A stretch of DNA of 64,000 nucleotides from Pedobacter frigiditerrae (GTDB lineage: Bacteria; Bacteroidota; Bacteroidia; Sphingobacteriales; Sphingobacteriaceae). The notes below the pieces were generated by a model. The model was not told the DNA's origin, did no database searches, and was given only the letters and a program-made list of their open reading frames with translations. The translations under genes were made by a program, and so were the position numbers. The stretch is taken from contig NZ_SJSK01000005.1 of the NCBI RefSeq assembly GCF_004331645.1, positions 1 to 64,000 on the forward strand, in the 5' to 3' direction. This document shows, piece after piece, positions 25,791-34,404 of this stretch; the stretch's first letter is position 1; each line of letters opens with the position of its first letter.

Positions 25791-27560
25791 ATGAAATCAC
25801 GTTTTACACTAATTTTGATTTTTATATTGTTCGCAAATTTTGCAATAGCGCAGCAAAAGGCAGATATAATTATCAGTAATGCGAAAATCATTACGCTAGA
25901 TGACTCCAAAAAAGCAGCTCAGGCCGTAGCCATAGCAGGCAATAAAATTATCGCCGTTGGCAATAATAATGAAGTATTAAAATTAAAGTCCAAAAATACT
26001 AAGCTGATAGATGCGATGGGTAATACCCTAATCCCAGGCTTATATGATTCACATCTACACGTAATAAGGGGCGGAAGGTTTTACAATACCGAATTACGCT
26101 GGGATGGGGTTAAAACACTCGCAAGAGCATTAGAAATGCTGAAAGAACAAGCAGCCAGAACACCTGAAGGACAATGGGTTAGAGTGGTAGGTGGATGGTC
26201 TGAATACCAGTTTGCAGAAAAAAGACTTCCTACACTTAAAGAAATTAACGATGCTACGGGTAAAACACCTGCATTTGTACTTCATTTATACGGTCAGGCA
26301 TTTTTAAACAAAGCAGGACTAGAAAAATTAGGCCTTGATGAAAATACGCCAAATCCAAATGGGGGCTTAATCCAGAAAGACATGCACGGGCAACCAACTG
26401 GCTTACTGGTTGCAGAACCTAATGCGCTTATCTTATATTCTACCTTGGCAAAACTGCCTGAGTTAAGTCAACAGGAAAAGATAAACTCTACCAAACTGTT
26501 CATGTCAGAACTTAACTCGCTTGGGGTAACCAGTGTGATAGATGCAGGTGGAGGTTTCCAAAACTTCCCTGATGATTATGCCATTACTGATTTGCTAACT
26601 AAAACTGGAGAATTAACAGTTAGGCTCCCCTACTATCTCTTCGCCCAAAAGCCAGGGTCAGAGTTACAAGATTATCAAAAATGGATCAACATGGTTGATA
26701 TTACTGACCAGCATAACCATGCTACAGAATACCATGTACAAGGTGGTGGCGAGAATTTGGTAGCCGCTGCTGGAGATTTTGAGAACTTTACTAAGCCTCG
26801 TCCAGAATTGGTAAATGCCATGGAGCCGCAATTAAAGGCGGTGATTGGCACTTTGGTTAAAAATCGTTGGCCATTCCGTTTGCATGCCACCTATAACGAA
26901 AGCATTACCAGATTTTTAAATGTAATTGAGGAAGTAAACAAAGAAACTCCCTTAGCTAACTTAAACTGGTTTTTTGACCACGCAGAAACCGTTTCCATTG
27001 AAAACCTACAAAGAATTAAAGCGCTTGGAGGTGGTATTGCCATACAGGATAGGATGGTTTTTCAGGCGGAGACATTTATTGGTAGGTATGGAAAAAAGGC
27101 AGCATTAAATACACCTCCAATAAAACAGATGATAGACATGGGGATTAAATTAGGTGGTGGTACCGACGGGACCAGAGTTTCTAGCTATAACCCATGGGTT
27201 GGTATTTATTGGTTGGTTACCGGAGAGTCTATTGGGGGATTAGAATTTGCCGCCAAGGAAAATCAGTTGGACAGGACAACAGCCCTTAAAATTTATACCC
27301 AAGGCAGTGCATCATTAATTAACCAGAATACAGACAGGGGTATGATCAGGCCTGGTTTCTTAGCAGATATGGTCATCTTATCTGCAGATTACCTAAACAT
27401 AAATCCCGAAGAGATAAAGGACATAAGAGCTAAACTTACCATCTTAAATGGGAAACCTGTTTATGGCGATGTTGACTTCAGTCAATATGCACCAATTATT
27501 CCAAAGGCAATTCCAGCGTGGAGCCCTGTAAATTTTTACGGAGGCTATCAGTACAAATAA
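25791..27560 (+). CDS. Amidohydrolase family protein (YtcJ-like), exported
   Basis: A 589-aa metal-dependent amidohydrolase with a signal peptide (MKSRFTLILIFILFANFAIAQ). It opens with ADIIISNAKIITLDD (small beta domain), then LIPGLYDSHLHVIRGG (HxH metal site). Later it has FRLHATYNESITR (His ligand), WFFDHAETVS (His) and GGGTDGTRVSSYNPW (Asp), ending in PGFLADMVILSADYL. This is the order of the YtcJ/Amidohydrolase_3 subgroup. Substrate unknown. It lies between a terminator and the dioxygenase gene. Confidence 0.9.
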   Translation: MKSRFTLILIFILFANFAIAQQKADIIISNAKIITLDDSKKAAQAVAIAGNKIIAVGNNNEVLKLKSKNTKLIDAMGNTLIPGLYDSHLHVIRGGRFYNTELRWDGVKTLARALEMLKEQAARTPEGQWVRVVGGWSEYQFAEKRLPTLKEINDATGKTPAFVLHLYGQAFLNKAGLEKLGLDENTPNPNGGLIQKDMHGQPTGLLVAEPNALILYSTLAKLPELSQQEKINSTKLFMSELNSLGVTSVIDAGGGFQNFPDDYAITDLLTKTGELTVRLPYYLFAQKPGSELQDYQKWINMVDITDQHNHATEYHVQGGGENLVAAAGDFENFTKPRPELVNAMEPQLKAVIGTLVKNRWPFRLHATYNESITRFLNVIEEVNKETPLANLNWFFDHAETVSIENLQRIKALGGGIAIQDRMVFQAETFIGRYGKKAALNTPPIKQMIDMGIKLGGGTDGTRVSSYNPWVGIYWLVTGESIGGLEFAAKENQLDRTTALKIYTQGSASLINQNTDRGMIRPGFLADMVILSADYLNINPEEIKDIRAKLTILNGKPVYGDVDFSQYAPIIPKAIPAWSPVNFYGGYQYK

Positions 27561-27573
27561 TAAACATAAGCGT

Positions 27574-27616
27574 TTTCTTGTCCTAGTTCAATGCACAGGT
27601 TTTAAAAACACCTCAA
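27574..27616 (+). promoter_or_regulatory. Shared 43-bp upstream element (second copy)
   Basis: Near-identical to 24940-24982 (tcttgtcctagttcaatgca then aggtttt and aaacacc). It lies 43 bp before the dioxygenase ATG at 27660. Confidence 0.6.
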
Positions 27617-27659
27617 ATTTGTTTGTAAACAAAGAAGATAAACTATAAAAAACAAAATC

Positions 27660-28595
27660 ATGAACAATCAGATATTAGGCATCCATCACATTACAGCGAT
27701 CGCTGGCAACGCAAAAAGAAATTTCGACTTTTACACTAAAGTAATCGGACTTCGTTTCATTAAAAAAACAGTCAACTTTGACGATCCACACACCTACCAC
27801 TTCTATTTTGGGGATGAAAAAGGAAGTGCAGGCACTATTTTAACTTTTTTCCCTTGGGGAGATGAAATCGCTCAAGGTAGAAAGGGTGCTGGAATGGCAA
27901 CAGAAATTGGCTATTCAGTACCTGAGGGCAGCTTAGAAAAATGGATAACCCGTTTCGAGGAACATAACGTAACCTATAACAAACCAGCTGTTAAATTTGG
28001 CGAGAAGTACCTTACGTTTCTTGATCCAGATGGACTTAAACTCGAATTAACCGAAGTTAAAAATGATGATAGAAAACCTTGGGAAACTGACCAGGTTAAA
28101 GCAGATATCGCTACTAAGGGCTTTCATCACATTACCTTAACCTTAAATAACATTGCTGCAACAGCAAAGATATTAACTGAAATATTTGGTTACGAACTAA
28201 GTGCAAAAGAGGGTAATAGAACAAGATATATTACTAAGGCAGTAACAAATGCAGCAATTGTTGATTTGGTAGAAATTGAAAGCGAGAAAAGAGGTTTTAA
28301 TGCAAATGGAACCATTCACCATGTGGCATTTAGGGTTAAAAACGATGAAGTATTAATGGAATTCCGCAAAAAAATTGTGGAGCTTGGTTTAGGCATCACT
28401 CCTCAGATAGACAGGAATTATTTCCACTCTCTATATTTCAGGGAACCGGGAGGTGTATTGTTCGAAATCGCAACCGAAAACCCAGGTTTCACCGTTGATG
28501 AACCACTTGAAGAACTTGGCAAAAACTTAAAATTACCAATCCAATATGAAGAACAACGTGATGAAATTATTAAACAACTCGTAGCCTTAGATTAA
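27660..28595 (+). CDS. Ring-cleaving dioxygenase (MhqO/hydroquinone dioxygenase-like)
   Basis: A 311-aa glyoxalase-fold (VOC) protein with two modules. The first begins ILGIHHITAIAGNAKRNFDFYTKVIGLRF, the second GFHHITLTLNNIAATAKILTEIFGYEL. Candidate iron ligands are His in GIHHIT, His in TIHHVAFRV and Glu in GVLFEIATE, as in MhqO/MhqA-type enzymes. These open hydroquinone-type rings and protect against quinones. Followed 5 bp later by an MhqD-like hydrolase and then a cupin, so it heads an operon. Shared element upstream. Confidence 0.87.
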   Translation: MNNQILGIHHITAIAGNAKRNFDFYTKVIGLRFIKKTVNFDDPHTYHFYFGDEKGSAGTILTFFPWGDEIAQGRKGAGMATEIGYSVPEGSLEKWITRFEEHNVTYNKPAVKFGEKYLTFLDPDGLKLELTEVKNDDRKPWETDQVKADIATKGFHHITLTLNNIAATAKILTEIFGYELSAKEGNRTRYITKAVTNAAIVDLVEIESEKRGFNANGTIHHVAFRVKNDEVLMEFRKKIVELGLGITPQIDRNYFHSLYFREPGGVLFEIATENPGFTVDEPLEELGKNLKLPIQYEEQRDEIIKQLVALD

Positions 28596-28600
28596 CTAAC

Positions 28601-29239
28601 ATGGAATATCAATCATTAAAATACATTTACCAAGCAGCTCCAATACAACCCGCAGCGACACTTTTATTGTTGCATGGAACTGGAGGCAATGAAACAGACT
28701 TATTGCCATTAGCATCAAACTTTGGTAATAACATCAATATACTTTCGGTAAGGGGAAACGTTACAGAACATGGAATGCCAAGGTTTTTTAAACGCTTGGG
28801 AATGGGAATATTTGATGAAAAAGATTTATCATTTAGAACCCAAGAGTTAATTCATTTTTTAAGGGAAACTTCTAAAAAAGAAAACTTCGATATTAACAAG
28901 GTAATTGCATTGGGTTATTCTAATGGGGCAAACATAGCGGGCGCTGTATTAATAGACGAACCTGGACTTTTAGCGGGTGCTATTTTATTCAGGCCAATGC
29001 AACCCTATAAACAATTGCCAGCTTTCAAAGCAGTTAACCAAGCTCCTGTATTGTTAACTTTAGGTCAATTTGACACAACCATAGATCCGGATGCAACAAA
29101 TGCCTATGTTACTGCCTTGCAAAACAATGGCTTTGCAACTACTGCCATGAACTTAAGCACAGGCCACAACCTTATCCAAGAAGACATTTCACTTGCCCTA
29201 GATTGGTACCATAAAAACTTTAGCAATGGAAACATTTAA
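28601..29239 (+). CDS. Alpha/beta hydrolase (carboxylesterase, MhqD-like)
   Basis: A 212-aa carboxylesterase/phospholipase-type hydrolase: LLLLHGTGGNETDLLPLA (oxyanion loop), nucleophile S107 in ALGYSNGANIA, Asp in LGQFDTTIDP and His in STGHNLIQEDI. This is the pattern of MhqD and related YpfH-type hydrolases. It starts 5 bp after the dioxygenase stop and overlaps the following cupin gene by 14 bp. The pairing with an MhqO-like dioxygenase suggests cooperation in quinone or hydroquinone detoxification (known for Bacillus mhq genes; inferred here). Confidence 0.88.
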   Translation: MEYQSLKYIYQAAPIQPAATLLLLHGTGGNETDLLPLASNFGNNINILSVRGNVTEHGMPRFFKRLGMGIFDEKDLSFRTQELIHFLRETSKKENFDINKVIALGYSNGANIAGAVLIDEPGLLAGAILFRPMQPYKQLPAFKAVNQAPVLLTLGQFDTTIDPDATNAYVTALQNNGFATTAMNLSTGHNLIQEDISLALDWYHKNFSNGNI

Positions 29240-29582
29240 AATTACCAGGATATTTCCAGATGCCAAGGGAGATAGTCATTTTCAAGACTTAGAAATCCCT
29301 ATGGCAGCAAATGGAGAAATTGGTTTTCTTTCGGAAGCACAAAAAGTTGGGAATATTATCTTTAGAAAAGTGAAGCCTGATTACGACTACGATTTTCATC
29401 AGGCACCTGCCAAACAATACATTATCTTATTGGATGGCACTATAGAAATAGAAACTTCTACTGGTGCAAAACGAACATTTTTAAGTGGCGATGTACTATT
29501 ACTTGAAGACACCTGGGGAAAGGGCCATCGCACCAAAAACATCACCAAGCAAATTCGGTCTAGCATATTTATTACACTATAG
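29226..29582 (+). CDS. Cupin-domain protein
   Basis: A 118-aa single cupin: strand FRKVKPDYDYDFHQAPAKQYIILLDGTIEIET (motif 1 with His and Gln) and GDVLLLEDTWGKGHRTKN (motif 2 with His). No signal peptide. Overlaps the MhqD-like gene by 14 bp, so translation is likely coupled, and it ends the operon before a terminator. Cupins in this context may isomerise or cleave small aromatic-derived products; the activity here is unknown. Confidence 0.85.
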   Translation: METFKITRIFPDAKGDSHFQDLEIPMAANGEIGFLSEAQKVGNIIFRKVKPDYDYDFHQAPAKQYIILLDGTIEIETSTGAKRTFLSGDVLLLEDTWGKGHRTKNITKQIRSSIFITL

Positions 29583-29603
29583 TTTTTTTTCATGTTTTTC
29601 GTT

Positions 29604-29636
29604 AGGCAACCCCAATAACATGTGGTTGCCTTTTTT
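29604..29636 (+). terminator. Rho-independent terminator
   Basis: Stem AGGCAACC/GGTTGCCT with a 12-nt loop, followed by a T-run. Ends the dioxygenase-hydrolase-cupin operon. Confidence 0.85.
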
Positions 29637-29818
29637 CGGTTCACAGTAGCTAGCAATCCAAAGTCCTTTAATGGCGCTATGTCACAAAACAATGTCGAAA
29701 ATTGGCGTAATACCATTGCTGACTCAATTCTTAAGCAATTTAACTAATTGATTATCAAAATTTTAAAAATATGGCTTGAAATTTATGAAAGAGAAGTAGC
29801 CTTTAAACAATAACTAAT

Positions 29819-30163
29819 ATGAAAACTCAATTTCCACCTAAACTTAACACCAATCACAACATTACCAAATGGATCATCGAGCTCCATGAACAAGGGTATC
29901 ACATGGACTTCCAGTACCATGATCGTAAAAAAATTATCTGCATACAAGACAATTTTCATTTCGAGATACATGAACTATCCATCAATCTAGTCGATCAGGT
30001 CTTCGATCAATTTACCAAAAGCTTTAAGTACATACATAGCGTGGAAACTACTTCAGGCTATAAGGGAGTACTTTTATGTGACACCGTCTTTACAACTCCA
30101 ATTAGACAATTCGAGGCACTTAAGCTACAAAAAGATACTTTCCCCCATAAATTCGTCGATTGA
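29819..30163 (+). CDS. Small conserved hypothetical protein
   Basis: A 114-aa protein (ITKWIIELHEQGYHMDFQYHDRKKIICIQDNFHFEIHELSINLVDQVF...). It has alternating beta and helical character and is rich in His and aromatic residues. No signal peptide, membrane segment or recognised domain. It lies between the terminator and the convergent outer-membrane kinase-like gene. Function unknown; probably a lineage-specific small protein. Confidence 0.5.
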   Translation: MKTQFPPKLNTNHNITKWIIELHEQGYHMDFQYHDRKKIICIQDNFHFEIHELSINLVDQVFDQFTKSFKYIHSVETTSGYKGVLLCDTVFTTPIRQFEALKLQKDTFPHKFVD

Positions 30164-30211
30164 TGGAGTAGCGAGAATGAAAGGTTTACACCATTGAGAT
30201 TTAAGCACTAA

Positions 30212-32767
30212 TTAATACCTGAAACCCAATGACACATATGGGTACCACCCTTCATTGGAATGGCTAGCCATAACCCTTAAAACCGTTAGTGATGCTGGTG
30301 CAAAATAAAATCCACCGCCAAAGCCTTGATGTAATGAATTACTTTTTTCATTTGGCACCCATACCCTGCCAACATCATAAAGCCCCAGTAAGCCAATTTC
30401 ACCTGGAATGATGTAATTAACAAAGTTACCTAACCTAAGGCGTATTTCTAGATTGTTGTAAACAATATGCTTACCTGCAAATCTGTACTGCCTAAAACCC
30501 GAAAGATTTCCTTGGCCTCCCAAAAACTGCGACTGGAAAAAAGCTGGCCTGCCAGCCGTAATTCCACCACCTATTCTTTCGGCAATAGTCAAATTGCCGC
30601 TCGGCCCTATTTTTTGATAAAAAGAAAAATCGATGTTCAGCTGTGCAAAAGACTCAGCATAACGATTTAGTCCCTTATGACCTTGTAATTTCAACTCCAA
30701 CAAAGCTCCAGTTTTTGGCAGGATGGAATTATCTCGGCTATCAAATATCAAGTCAGTAGTCAATCCAGCATAAACCTTGTCCTTTGCAATTGTTAAACTA
30801 TCATTGGAATGGAGTAACTCGCTGTTTGTGATGAATCTTCCCAGGTTATCATCAACATTATAGCGGTAATAGCTTAACGATGGTCCAAATTTTACAGCTA
30901 TCTTATCGTTTTGATAGCTCAAAGAAGGATCAAAATGATAACGATCAAACCTTGTCCGGTAATAGCTTATCCCATCAACTGAATCGTCAAACTTTGTTTG
31001 GTTGCCAAAGCCAAAGAAATTCTGCGTATTGCTTGGCGCATTTGCCTCTGCATCAATCAAAAAGTCGAGATTTCCTAGCAGCTTATTCCACTGCCCTTTG
31101 TAGTTAAACTTAAATGCAGAGGTGGCAAAGGAATGTAAGAAGGAGAATGTTTGGCTATCTCTATAGGGGCTCTTTCTAAAACCTGGATGCTTGATTCGGT
31201 AAGACATGCCAAGCAGCAATCCATCATCAGGGTTATAGCCTGCATTTAAGAAGGTGAACTTCCTTTTGTAGAGATCCTTTGCCACATAGGCAACATTTGC
31301 GCTATCATCAGCTAAACTTTTGGTTAGCTTTCTAATAGCGGCCCCTTTGTAAGTTGCATTAGTTGTTTTACCGTACAGTAATATTGCTCGATGAGACTGC
31401 TCTATTTGATAAAGTTTATTTCCCTCTCCCCCTATAATCCTAATTTTAACGGGAGAGGTCTTATTGTTAATGAGTAAGCTATCATTACCGTTATGGGTGT
31501 AAATCCTAATCTCTTTTGTTAATCCAGGATCAAAGACCTTATCAAATATAATGGCATTTCCTTGCTTTGCTTTTGTGACTTTAACATACAAGGCCTTGTT
31601 CCCAGTATCACTAACTTCTATCTTTTCATCTTTGTTGGTAACCTCTATGTCTATGATTTTATGGTAAAAATGGTAGTATTTGGTCATCATTTCAGGCAAT
31701 GCTTTTCGTCTTCGTTTCAATTGTTCCAGAAATCCATATTGAAGTTGGCTGTTACTGATTGGCAGTTTCATCAACGACCTTTCTAACACTTGATCGGTTA
31801 TCTCCGAACAGAAACCTTCAATTGTTGCATTCCATTCCTGCTCACTCATATTCGCAAAAAACCTGCTATTCAGCTCTCTTCCCTCCCATAAGAACCAATT
31901 AATGTCTTTAATATCTCGTTCATACCCTTGCATCATAGGTAATAACCAAGATGATTGTGCTAATTTTTGTATCAAACCATCCGATCTAAAAAACACCTGA
32001 TCTCTGTCTCTCGGAATAGGAACATAAACTGTTCCTTGCTTTCCTTTAAGTTGCTTCCACCTCCACTGATCTTCGTGCCTATCCCAATCACCAATCAGTA
32101 CATCGAGCGCCTTAGCCTTAAGGTATAAATTGGCATCGAATAAAATATCATTATCGTTGTTTAACTTGACATACATTTTCTCTGTATTGTCCGAGTTACC
32201 CAATGGCTCACGCAATTCCAACAGGCACAAAGAGTTGGCAAAATCACTCGAAAATTCGCCTAAGTTTGGGTCTGCAACAACCCAACCTATCACTGGAGTA
32301 CTATGTGGAACACCAACTGCGGCTGCAAGTTCTGCAACCACCAATGCTGAAAAAGGATGCTGTGACACCATATTGTCCTTAATGATGTCTTTGGCAACGG
32401 TATTTCTGAAGGATGGGGGCAATAGCACTTCTGGATATTTTTCTACACTTCTTAATACCCATTCAGCTCCATTCTTATCTACCAGCCTTAAAGACCTTGA
32501 CTGGTTCCCGCCTCCTTTCTCGGTTGCCATTAACCCTCCGTGAAGCTGCGACATTCTCAGTACGGGCACCTTGGTAGCCATTGCGTATTCCTTACGGTAA
32601 TTTTCTCCAAAGACTTTACGATGAAACTTACTTACGCTGTCATAACTTGGCTTAACCCTAATCCAAAGGCTATCAACAACATTTGCCTGTTGTCCATAAA
32701 TCAAATTTGCCAATAACAGCAGTAAAATTGTACCTATTAAGTTTCGAATTATTTGCATTTTCCCCAT
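30212..32767 (-). CDS. Outer-membrane beta-barrel protein with N-terminal atypical kinase-like domain
   Basis: An 851-aa protein with a signal peptide (IIRNLIGTILLLLLANLIYGQ). The C-terminal ~290 residues are a BamA/TamA-like beta-barrel (GLLLGMSYRIKH ... LTTDLIFDSRDNSILPKTGALLELKLQ ... GFGGGFYFAPASL) ending in Tyr. The N-terminal half is not POTRA. It contains GGGNQSRSLRL (85-95), VLRSVEK (104-110), MYVKL (198-202), a DWDRHEDQW loop (227-235) and PRDRDQVFF (252-260), a layout resembling atypical secreted kinases (Fam20/CotH type: D-R-H..., then D.D). Kinase activity is inference. Upstream: paired palindromes and a near-match sigma-54 promoter. Confidence 0.7.
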   Translation of the reverse strand: MGKMQIIRNLIGTILLLLLANLIYGQQANVVDSLWIRVKPSYDSVSKFHRKVFGENYRKEYAMATKVPVLRMSQLHGGLMATEKGGGNQSRSLRLVDKNGAEWVLRSVEKYPEVLLPPSFRNTVAKDIIKDNMVSQHPFSALVVAELAAAVGVPHSTPVIGWVVADPNLGEFSSDFANSLCLLELREPLGNSDNTEKMYVKLNNDNDILFDANLYLKAKALDVLIGDWDRHEDQWRWKQLKGKQGTVYVPIPRDRDQVFFRSDGLIQKLAQSSWLLPMMQGYERDIKDINWFLWEGRELNSRFFANMSEQEWNATIEGFCSEITDQVLERSLMKLPISNSQLQYGFLEQLKRRRKALPEMMTKYYHFYHKIIDIEVTNKDEKIEVSDTGNKALYVKVTKAKQGNAIIFDKVFDPGLTKEIRIYTHNGNDSLLINNKTSPVKIRIIGGEGNKLYQIEQSHRAILLYGKTTNATYKGAAIRKLTKSLADDSANVAYVAKDLYKRKFTFLNAGYNPDDGLLLGMSYRIKHPGFRKSPYRDSQTFSFLHSFATSAFKFNYKGQWNKLLGNLDFLIDAEANAPSNTQNFFGFGNQTKFDDSVDGISYYRTRFDRYHFDPSLSYQNDKIAVKFGPSLSYYRYNVDDNLGRFITNSELLHSNDSLTIAKDKVYAGLTTDLIFDSRDNSILPKTGALLELKLQGHKGLNRYAESFAQLNIDFSFYQKIGPSGNLTIAERIGGGITAGRPAFFQSQFLGGQGNLSGFRQYRFAGKHIVYNNLEIRLRLGNFVNYIIPGEIGLLGLYDVGRVWVPNEKSNSLHQGFGGGFYFAPASLTVLRVMASHSNEGWYPYVSLGFRY

Positions 32768-32782
32768 AAAGTATCATTGGTA

Positions 32783-32798
32783 AACAATTCGCATACCA
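32783..32798 (-). promoter_or_regulatory. Candidate sigma-54 promoter of the outer-membrane kinase-like gene
   Basis: On the minus strand TGGTATGCGAATTGTT: GG, 10 bp, GT. This matches TGGCACGnnnnTTGCW except for T at the -12 C position and two changes in the -24 arm. It lies 15 bp before the start codon and 51 bp from the nearer paired palindrome. Confidence 0.5.
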
Positions 32799-32849
32799 TA
32801 AAACAATAACCTAAAAATCAAGCAATTACAGCAAAAACCTAAAAACTAA

Positions 32850-32897
32850 ATACCGATATATCGATAATATTTAACGTGGTTAACGACATATGGTAAT
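32850..32897. promoter_or_regulatory. Paired 18-bp palindromes (regulon operator), 30 bp apart
   Basis: Sites ATACCGATATATCGATAA (32850) and TTAACGACATATGGTAAT (32880), start to start exactly 30 bp. The first is a near-perfect match to the consensus TTRYCGAYATWTCGNYAA; the second has a weaker right half. Located between the outer-membrane kinase-like gene and the CRP-type gene. Confidence 0.7.
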
Positions 32898-32961
32898 TTA
32901 GCTAAAATATGAACTCGGCCTTAATTTGCTTGATATGGAAATTTTTAACACAAGAAGATAT

Positions 32962-33552
32962 TCAAGAATGACTTCCCCTTTTCGCTAACTTTTTCCTCAC
33001 TTTACTTAAAAATTCGGCCGACATACCCAAATAAGATGCTATGTGATGCTGGGCAACACGTTGTGGAATGCTAGGATAATTTTCTAGGAAATCAAGATAT
33101 TTCTCCTCCGCAGTCTTGGAGATACTAAAGTGCAAGCGATTGTGCAGCAAAGATACATTCCGCTCTACCAATTTGCGGTAAAACCTTTCAAACTTTGGCA
33201 CACGTGACAACAACTCTTCCTTGCTTTGCGGATTGAGGTAGAGTATAGATGATTCCTCCAGTGTTTCAATAAACAGCTTACCTGGTTGTTGATTAGAAAA
33301 ACTTGCAATATCGCTGATCCAATTATTTTCTACAGCAAACTGGATGATTACCTCTTGCCCATTCTCATCTATATAGTACTTTCGCAAACATCCTTTAACC
33401 ACAAAGCCTTCGAAATTACAAACCTCATCGGCTCGCAACAAAAAATGCTTCTTTGGAATTGTCCTATGTTTTAAGAGCTGATTAAATATTTGCAGTTCTT
33501 CTGGATTAAAGGCAATATAATTGCTTACACTCGTATTGATCTGTTCGAACAC
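32962..33552 (-). CDS. Crp/Fnr family transcriptional regulator
   Basis: A 196-aa protein with a cyclic-nucleotide-binding-type beta-roll (FNQLLKHRTIPKKHFLLRADEV ... GFVVKGCLRKYYIDENGQEVIIQFA ... EESSILYLN). Its C-terminal winged helix is AQHHIASYLGMSAEFLSKVRKKLAK. The canonical cAMP-binding phosphate cassette is not obvious, as in many Bacteroidota members, so the ligand is uncertain. It is the last gene of a leftward hydrolase operon (gap of 61 bp), under the paired-palindrome promoter at 36397-36501. Confidence 0.88.
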   Translation of the reverse strand: MFEQINTSVSNYIAFNPEELQIFNQLLKHRTIPKKHFLLRADEVCNFEGFVVKGCLRKYYIDENGQEVIIQFAVENNWISDIASFSNQQPGKLFIETLEESSILYLNPQSKEELLSRVPKFERFYRKLVERNVSLLHNRLHFSISKTAEEKYLDFLENYPSIPQRVAQHHIASYLGMSAEFLSKVRKKLAKRGSHS

Positions 33553-33613
33553 TTTTTGATATAGATTTAAACCTTAAATATAGCTTAAAATCATAACATT
33601 TGTAGCTGTACCT

Positions 33614-34396
33614 TTAAATCCTTGTTTTTACACCTGATTCAAGAAACAAAGTTTTATCTCTAAAATGCGTGTCGTCTTTAATAATAAGCTCTAAGTCCGA
33701 TTCCTTTTCCTTAAAGTGTGTCCAGCCTTCTCTATGAATAGGAATTACCAACCTTGGCTTCATTAATCCAGCCGCTTTTAGCAAGCCTTTGGCATCCATT
33801 GTATACATGCCCAAACCCGTCAAATACCTAAATTGTACTGATCCCACATGAAAAATACCAACATCTATCTTAAATTGTTTTGCCACCTCAACCAAGCCAT
33901 CAAAATATACAGTATCCCCAGAGATATAAATTACGCCATTTTCCTGTCCATCAAATTCGATGATAAAACCAATTACCTTTCCTGATACAAACTCCGGAAT
34001 CCACCATGGCCGATGTTGTGCTGGCGTTGCAGTTATCTTGAGGTTTTTTAACCGATCCGTTTTCACCTCAAAACTTTCCCAATCATCTAGGCCTTTCACG
34101 CCATCCATTTCTTTTGCAGCAGCCTTTGTTGAAATTATATTCCCATTTTTAAAGGCAAAAGCTTTACCCTTAATATCAAAATTATCTTTATGCTGGTGGT
34201 GGCTTAATATTATCAAATCAACATCTTCCAGTTCAGACTCTGCAACTGCAGGGCTGCTTGTCTTACTGGAAAAGGCACCGAATCCATGGTAATAGGTCCC
34301 ACCAGCCCCATCCAATGTAGGGTCAGTAAGAATTTTATAACCATTAATTTCCAACAGTACACAAGCAGTATCTATGTGTGTAATATTAATTTCCAT
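33614..34396 (-). CDS. MBL-fold metallo-hydrolase (UlaG-like)
   Basis: A 260-aa metallo-beta-lactamase-fold enzyme: N-terminal ITHIDTACVLLEINGYKILTDPTLD, metal motif LSHHQHKDNFD (HxHxDxx variant with HHQHKD), VIYISGDTVYFDG and IPIHREGWTHF (His ligands). Similar to UlaG-type L-ascorbate-6-phosphate-lactonase relatives, but the substrate cannot be inferred. Operon: 8 bp after the upstream hydrolase gene and before the CRP-type gene. A second MBL-fold gene (36688) heads the divergent operon. Confidence 0.87.
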   Translation of the reverse strand: MEINITHIDTACVLLEINGYKILTDPTLDGAGGTYYHGFGAFSSKTSSPAVAESELEDVDLIILSHHQHKDNFDIKGKAFAFKNGNIISTKAAAKEMDGVKGLDDWESFEVKTDRLKNLKITATPAQHRPWWIPEFVSGKVIGFIIEFDGQENGVIYISGDTVYFDGLVEVAKQFKIDVGIFHVGSVQFRYLTGLGMYTMDAKGLLKAAGLMKPRLVIPIHREGWTHFKEKESDLELIIKDDTHFRDKTLFLESGVKTRI

Positions 34397-34404
34397 GATA
34401 TTGA

